Assembly: GCA_026874595.1 (NCBI GenBank)
Contig: CM049314.1
Coordinates: 12,826,729-12,890,728, forward strand
Direction of reading: 5' to 3'
DNA from: Sipunculus nudus
Taxonomy: Eukaryota > Annelida > Sipuncula > Golfingiida > Sipunculidae
DNA length: 64,000 nucleotides
Shown here: positions 58,441 to 64,000 of the stretch, in pieces
Layout: each line of letters opens with the position of its first letter
Position numbering within the stretch: position 1 is the first letter of the stretch
Program-made: the position numbers and the translations under genes
The notes under the pieces: generated by a model
Seen by the model: the letters and a program-made list of their open reading frames with translations, nothing else
Database searches by the model: none
Told to the model about the DNA's origin: nothing

Positions 58441-60068
58441 AAACAGTAAGCAGAGCTACACACACAAATATTCAAAATTTCAACACAAGAGCCTGATAAT
58501 TATGTCTCCATATATGACAACTGGCCTAGTGCGTAATATTCTGTTAAATGAAAACACAGTATATGTACTATTTGAACAATTTGGTGCTGTAACTTTTTAC
58601 AAGTCCCTTGGATTCATCAGCTGTTGGTGTTTTTCAAGTGACACTGACAGGACTGACTGGAAAAGAATCTGCAATTCAGTTGCCTGAAAAATAAAACAAG
58701 GGACCCATGGGTCACGGCGCTCAGCTGATCATGATTAGACTATAAATGTATCACCATTGTTAAACTATACTGAGTAGAAAAAGCTTATGAATATCATGGT
58801 CATGTTGGGCTTTTATAAAGGAATATAATGTAATATGTGAGTAAATGATATATGAAATAATCTGACTGATGGATTAATATGGAGTAAAATATAGTGGTTT
58901 ATTTTTTATTTATTTGGGAGGGGTCGAAAAAAAACAATTTATTTGAGCAAATATGAATGCAATGACAGTATACTAAGCAGTGGTACAATGATGATAAGGC
59001 TATTTGTTGAAGGATCTATAGTGTATGGAAAACTGCTAGCTTTCAATTTGACAGATACAAGGTTATGATTAACTATGCTGATGAGGGGATTTATGAATTT
59101 GTGACTGTATGACATGATATCTTGACAAGATCGGTCTTGAAAAGGTACATTATTTTGATGACCCTCACGTCTACATATTCAGAAATATTGACATAATTTC
59201 TGGCATGTACATAGGTACCTAAGGACAAATGGTCAACATTACTGAACCACCTAGAAGGTTAAAATATTAAAAATATGATGAAATGTAGATAAAGTTTGAG
59301 AGGAAGAGGTAATTTGGGCCATGGTTTGCTTATATGATTGAAGAAAATGTTGCAAATAATATTTGAGATCTGACCATGCCTTTCCATTGGTTACATTTTT
59401 GATAAGCTGTTGACAGTTCAACAGTTTACACATTTGTCTGATGAGATCCAATTTATTTGGTAAACCTTTTTTTATCAATTTTATGATATGTATACAGTTG
59501 CCATAACGTCCCCACTCCACAGGTGCAATGGCTTGATGGGGGGGGGGGGGGGTGGTGTTGTGTTATGATCAGAGTTACAACGCCTTTGTCTCTCTGCAGA
59601 TATTTTCTTTAATTATTAAATTTTATGCTATAGCCATAGAACTATTGTTCACAGCGCCAAGGAGCAAAGCCTCAGTGGGATGAAGAAGGGGATGGTGAGA
59701 GTTACAACACCCTTGCATATACATACAGGATATGAAATTTAATTCAACAGTGCTTATAAAAAAAAGGTTATTCTAAACATTAAATATTTAAAACAGACAG
59801 AAAGATGGAGAAACAAAGCAAATCATTTTTTCCCCATTCTACTGAGCCAATAAAAAATTAACAATATTTGCATTTATTCCTTTTTTTATTAAATAATTTT
59901 TATCCAGGTTTACGAATGTTACTATAAATTTACAGTATAACAAACATGTGATTGTGAATATTTCAGTTGATTCACATTTCTTAATTGCATCAACATTTAT
60001 AGCTAATGGATCTAGTTTATAGTACCTGTCAACAGAATGGGATGGAGGGAGGAAGGGAGGCAATAAGG

Positions 60069-60071
<3 letters not shown>

Positions 60072-60139
<68 letters not shown>

Positions 60140-60235
60140 AAAGCAGAGGAGAGAGAGAGAGAAAGAGAGAGAGAGAGAAAAAGAGAGCTGGACTGCCAAA
60201 GAGAGAGAAAGAGAAAGAGAGAGAGAAAGAGAGGC
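60072..60235. repeat. (GA)n-rich microsatellite
   Basis: About 160 bases of AGAGAG with A and AA interruptions. The frames crossing it (poly-Arg-Glu on +, poly-Ser-Leu on -) are artefacts. Confidence 0.97.
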
Positions 60236-61104
60236 TCTCTGGTAATTACTGCCTGACCCAGCCTGACCCAGACACTCACAGTGGCAGTAGGTCAGACCTG
60301 AAGGTGTAATGTTACTGCCCAGTACACTGCATTATACTGACCTGATGTAAACAATGAAGACTTGGTACCTGCATGGAAACTTGAATAAAGTCTACAGTTT
60401 TTGATCAATTAGTTTCAAATTTCAGATTTTAACAGATGAAATGCTTATGTGTACATGCTGTGAAAATTTAATCCACAGCACTAACAGGAAAAATTTAAAT
60501 ATTTTTATTTTTTTTAAATGGTATCAGGAAAAAAGAAAAGTATTCTCAACAATGAAACTAATACATGTGTTAAAATTAATCCAAGGATCAAAACACCCAA
60601 TATATTATACCAGGAGCAAACTGGAGTTGGGAATGTTTAATTTTATGAACTGAAATAAAGGATCAGCAATATGAATTTTGATTATTTAGCCAGTATCATG
60701 TAACAACTTGTAAGATTTGGCATGATAGGTTGTATATTCTTGTATTTTATGTCACACTTAATGAGTTCAATGGGCTTCTCTCTCTCATTTGCAGCTGTTC
60801 TCAATAATAGGAATATTTTAATTATTATTATAACTTTACTGATTTTGTGAATTTAATCTTTCGTATACATTCAAACCTCTGCATTACCTTGTGACATATC
60901 ACACATGTATAACAAGCCTTTGTTCCATGATGCCTGGGCTAACTGATTGCATAATCTCCTAGTCATGGTCACTGGGTCCCGTATTTGTACAGGCCAGATC
61001 CTAATATGTTAATCTCATCAGGGTAAAGGGGTTGATCTCATCAGGGTGACCACTAAAGGGGGGGTCCCCGTGATGTTTGGTCAGCTAAGAGCACACACAG
61101 ATAG

Positions 61105-61770
61105 ATGATATCAGGATAACGTATAAATACACTGTATGTAGACCTTGTATATGTCAGGGTATAATCAACAAACTCTCATTTCATTGGCCAGTATAGGGGG
61201 TGGAGTTCACCTCACCCATCTGACCAATGGAATGAATGGGTGATGTTATTGGTTATATTCAAATGAGAGAGAGAACAAAAACCATGGGATAATTATGTGT
61301 GGGGAGAGATTTCCACTTTGGCGACTCGGCACCTAGGACAGTTTCTGTGTATGGACATTTTTATCATATACTTAATACAAGAAGAATAAAAAACGGTTAC
61401 CTAAGTTACCGAATTTGTGTGTTGTGGCTGTGTGCCACAAGTGCCACAAACTTGCTTGAATGAGAACGTGAATGGGAGAAAGACGAAATTTAAGTTTAGT
61501 CAAGTAATATAAGTTTACATTGGCGTCGCGTGCCAGGTCGAACTAAAATGTCAGATCACACGCCTAGAGATAGAAAAACTCCTGCACCAACGGAGAGAGC
61601 AGTGTTCCAAGCACATGAAAGCGAACAAAAATCAAATACGCTGCCGGAACTGACGCCTCTACAATCCCTGTGGTCCTGATGTGTCCATCAAGAAACGCTA
61701 GCAGTGTCACAAGCTGTGGAGAGGCCATGCAGAAATGCTCAGGATGACAGTAAGAAGTTAAACGTCGAAG
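61105..61770 (+). mobile_element. LTR-retrotransposon 5' fragment: promoter, LTR end, gag start
   Basis: A TATA-like GTATAAATACAC (61109) and AATAAA-type AAGAATAAAAAAC (61381) precede TTTACA and TTGGCGTCGCGTGCC (about 61520), which looks like an LTR end plus primer-binding site. ATG at 61548 then opens MSDHTPRDRKTPAPTE, a basic Gag-like start that ends at a TGA at 61678. A second primer-site-like TTTGGCGACTCGGCACC is at 61316, so the true LTR border is ambiguous. The rest of the element is missing. From 61770 to 62700 nothing else is recognised apart from a short internal duplication (GCTGAATGTTG...CTGTTTATTGATTG at 62208 and 62443). Confidence 0.55.
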
Positions 61771-63605
61771 AATTTTATTTTATTATTAAATATGCTTCTA
61801 AAAAAAAATGTAAAAACGTCCTTATATATGATTATAAAAAAAATAATGACAGAATGTATATTTTTTTTTATTTTGTGACATTTCAATGTGTATTGTAAAT
61901 AAGAATTCTATGAGCTTTTCAGTTCTCACTTCATCAGGTGTAATTTGATTTATGGTTGTCTTTGTATTTTGATAGTTCCCAGTCCTAAATATTAGATTGT
62001 CCTGCTGTGTGCTGCAAATTTTAAATATAGTTCTGGGTGACAGATTCACTGGATATGCCATCATGTGAGGCATAGACTTAAACTTGAAACACTATGTATA
62101 CATATTCTTGAGGCAATTATTTATAGATGTACTTTAGATAAACCAAGTTATCACTTCAGAAATTAAAATGGAAATGTCTTATTTATGTATCTAGAAACAT
62201 GTTTTGAGCTGAATGTTGAACACTGTTTATTGATTGTCCCCTGAATATTAGATCTGACTGTATGGGTGGAACAGATAAGACTAATTTCATGTTGATAGAG
62301 TCACAATGCTAAAGGGGCCAGCATAGACTTGGACCTTCAATACAGTGCATAGTCATAAAGCTAAACATTAAATTTTAAATTACTAAACACAAGTTCATAT
62401 TGAATCACTCTTTTCATTTATAACACTTTTATTTTACATTAAGCTGAATGTTGTACACTGTTTATTGATTGTGCACTTTAATCATTGTAACCCTGGTGGT
62501 ACAATACAAAATCTAAAATGTAGCATAGCCAAAAATAAAATAAAATACAGAAAATTATAACATTCATCTAGTTTATGCACCAGCTAGGGGGGTGGGAGAG
62601 CAGGGCAGAGGGGAAGCCTGCTAGTAGTGGCCAAGCTAAGCCAAGGTAAGCTGCCTGGGGTGGGTTACGTAATGCAAGTGAAGACTGTATTACTAGATGG
62701 GCCAGATGTAAACAACACTTGACATGGTGTATGAAAACTTGAATAAAAGCTACTCTTTTCAAACAATTCCTTTGAAATTTCAGATTTTAAAAGATTAAAT
62801 CCTTATGTATATATGCTGTGAAAATTAAATCAACAGTGCTTACAGGGAAAAAAATGTGCCATTGCCAAAGTTGGACAAAATTTAAGGTACTGATTTCTTA
62901 TTTATGCTAATAACTTGAAAAATTTGCAAAATTCAGATCTAATTTTGGGTAAACAATTGAATCTTGATTAAATAAAGTTATATTCCTGAAAAAAAGTCTC
63001 CAGCCTCAGCAATTCTCATGTTAAGTGAGCAAATATATTTCCTGATTTTTAAGAAACTGCATTATATTTGGGCCCATAACTTCAAAATAATACCCAATAC
63101 TAACCTAATTTTTGGTATGTGCACAGAAAATGTATGGAAAAATATGAATACTAAATATGATCAAAAACAGATCAGTGGTTTTGATATTAGGCAGCTTTGA
63201 AGTGTAACAATGGCTTTTTTATGGAAAACGGAGGTTATTCCTTAATATCTCGAAGGAACGAAGTCCTAATGACCCAATTTTTGGTATGGTAGGAGATTTT
63301 GGGGACATCTATTGGTATGCAGAATTTTGGATTTGTAGGTCCAACGGTTTTAAAACGTGCCCTGTTAACGGACGGACGGCCAGACGGCCGGACGGACGAC
63401 GGACAAAGGACCACGACTATAGCTCAGATGACTTATAGTCAGCTGAGCTAGAAACATGTTTTACTTCCACATAAACCTTATTTTGCCATTCTGCTTCTGC
63501 ATTTATGATTCAGTAAATTCCTATGTTTCCTTTCACCATTTTTTTTTCTTATGATTGCTATACCCCACCTTATTCCATGATTTTTATATATTTATTTACC
63601 GTTAG

Positions 63606-63757
63606 GTGCAGTCAGAGAAAATCCACTGGCTGAAAGGGTCATCGACGAGGATGTAAAGAAAACAATCCAAAGCTGCTTGAGGTTTGCTTGGGACAGGTAC
63701 GGAGGGAAAAAGAAGACACAGGTGTTGAAGTTCGGAGGAAGCACAGGAAACAGTTGA
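63606..63757 (+). CDS. Possible terminal exon of an unknown gene
   Basis: It follows a T-rich tract ending in GTTAG and reads ENPLAERVIDEDVKKTIQSC, then LRFAWDRYGGKKK, to a TGA at 63755-63757. The composition is protein-like (acidic and basic helix, no repeats). A second frame also stays open to a TAA at about 63784. No domain is recognised. It could be the last exon of a gene lying mostly to the right or left, or the end of a transposon ORF. Positions 63758-64000 hold nothing further. Confidence 0.35.
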
Positions 63758-64000
63758 GACCACATTTGTTGATGATTAAGAACTAAATTAATTATAACAA
63801 AATATATAATTATTGTAGTCTGTAGAGTGTTAGAATATAGTCATATAATTATTAACTAGTTAAGAACGTATTTTAGTGTTACTCTTCTTACTTGTGCTTC
63901 CTTTTACTTCTGCTTACTTGTTTATGAGGTTGTATCCTGTTATGTTAATCCTCTCGCCCCTGTCTCTCCATCTTCTTTTTTCTTCAGGGCACATCAGTAA

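Larger units (their letters stand above)
58697..63453 (+). mobile_element. Palindrome-ended element, core A, long copy with insertions
   Basis: The left end CAAGGGACCCATGGGTCACG is at 58697, the right hairpin end (GACTTATAGTCAGCTGAGCT) at about 63453, with an ACGG/GGCC tract at 63368-63405. Core A pieces match the copy at 8.1-10.0 kb: 59250-59460, 60340-60490 and 62700-63350. Additional material includes a G-tract (59537-59552), a GA microsatellite and an LTR-retrotransposon leader. Confidence 0.75.

Noticed and set aside
59839-60279. 146-codon minus-strand frame and 79-codon + frame with Ser-Leu or Arg-Glu runs
   Set aside because: Both are translations of the (GA)n microsatellite at 60072-60235 and its flanks, with no protein motif.

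Overview
The window looks like a repeat-rich animal genome, most likely a bivalve or related lophotrochozoan. Coding exons are short and bounded by GT/AG splice signals, intergenic DNA is AT-rich, and nearly every longer reading frame belongs to a transposable element. The bivalve guess rests on many non-autonomous elements that carry an (ACGG)n microsatellite and tandem core repeats, a design known from mollusc pearl-like/HINE elements. Nothing bacterial was seen: no operons, no CRISPR array and no recognisable tRNA or rRNA gene.

One host-like gene runs on the + strand from about 12.25 to 53.03 kb. It resembles the SAM-domain protein 3-like (SAMD3-like) proteins of molluscs and fish. Its exons are 12254-12366 (SAM), 15072-15261, 28042-28184, 30520-30619, 32464-32623, 36727-36924, 37147-37360, 50737-50873 and 52693-53033. 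From the second exon to the eighth, splice phases fit at every junction. The gene carries an in-frame TAA at 28138, a one-base frame break in an A8 run in the 36.7 kb exon, and a phase mismatch before the last exon. A decayed zinc-finger plus DDE-transposase reading frame (12448-14934) sits on the same strand between the first two exons, with almost no spacer on either side.

The introns and flanks are layered mobile DNA. 0-8 kb: an LTR with its polypurine tract, a decayed Gypsy-type element (2.70 to about 5.9 kb) and a non-LTR fragment (ORF1 plus endonuclease). 8-12 kb: a palindrome-ended element, a transposase fragment and a small TIR element. 15.3-20.6 kb: a palindrome-ended element split by a pogo-like transposon with TIRs and a TA duplication. 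20.8-27.5 kb: a palindrome-ended element split by a 4.08 kb transposon with CCCTTA ends and large subterminal repeat arrays. 32.77-36.58 kb: a 5'-truncated L1-like insertion with an 11-bp target duplication. 37.5-50.4 kb: nested palindrome-ended elements containing 337-bp and 280-bp tandem cores and a block rich in nuclear-receptor-like half-sites. 53.7-56 kb: two inverted-repeat elements. 57.1-58.4 kb: a second decayed transposase family. 58.7-63.45 kb: another palindrome-ended element carrying an LTR-retrotransposon leader.

The most interesting features are the family of elements that share two palindromic ends but carry different cores, the three-level nesting at 38.7-50.4 kb, the unclassified 4.08 kb transposon, and the SAM/transposase arrangement. 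All identifications come from reading the sequence and from memory of the families. No database search was run.
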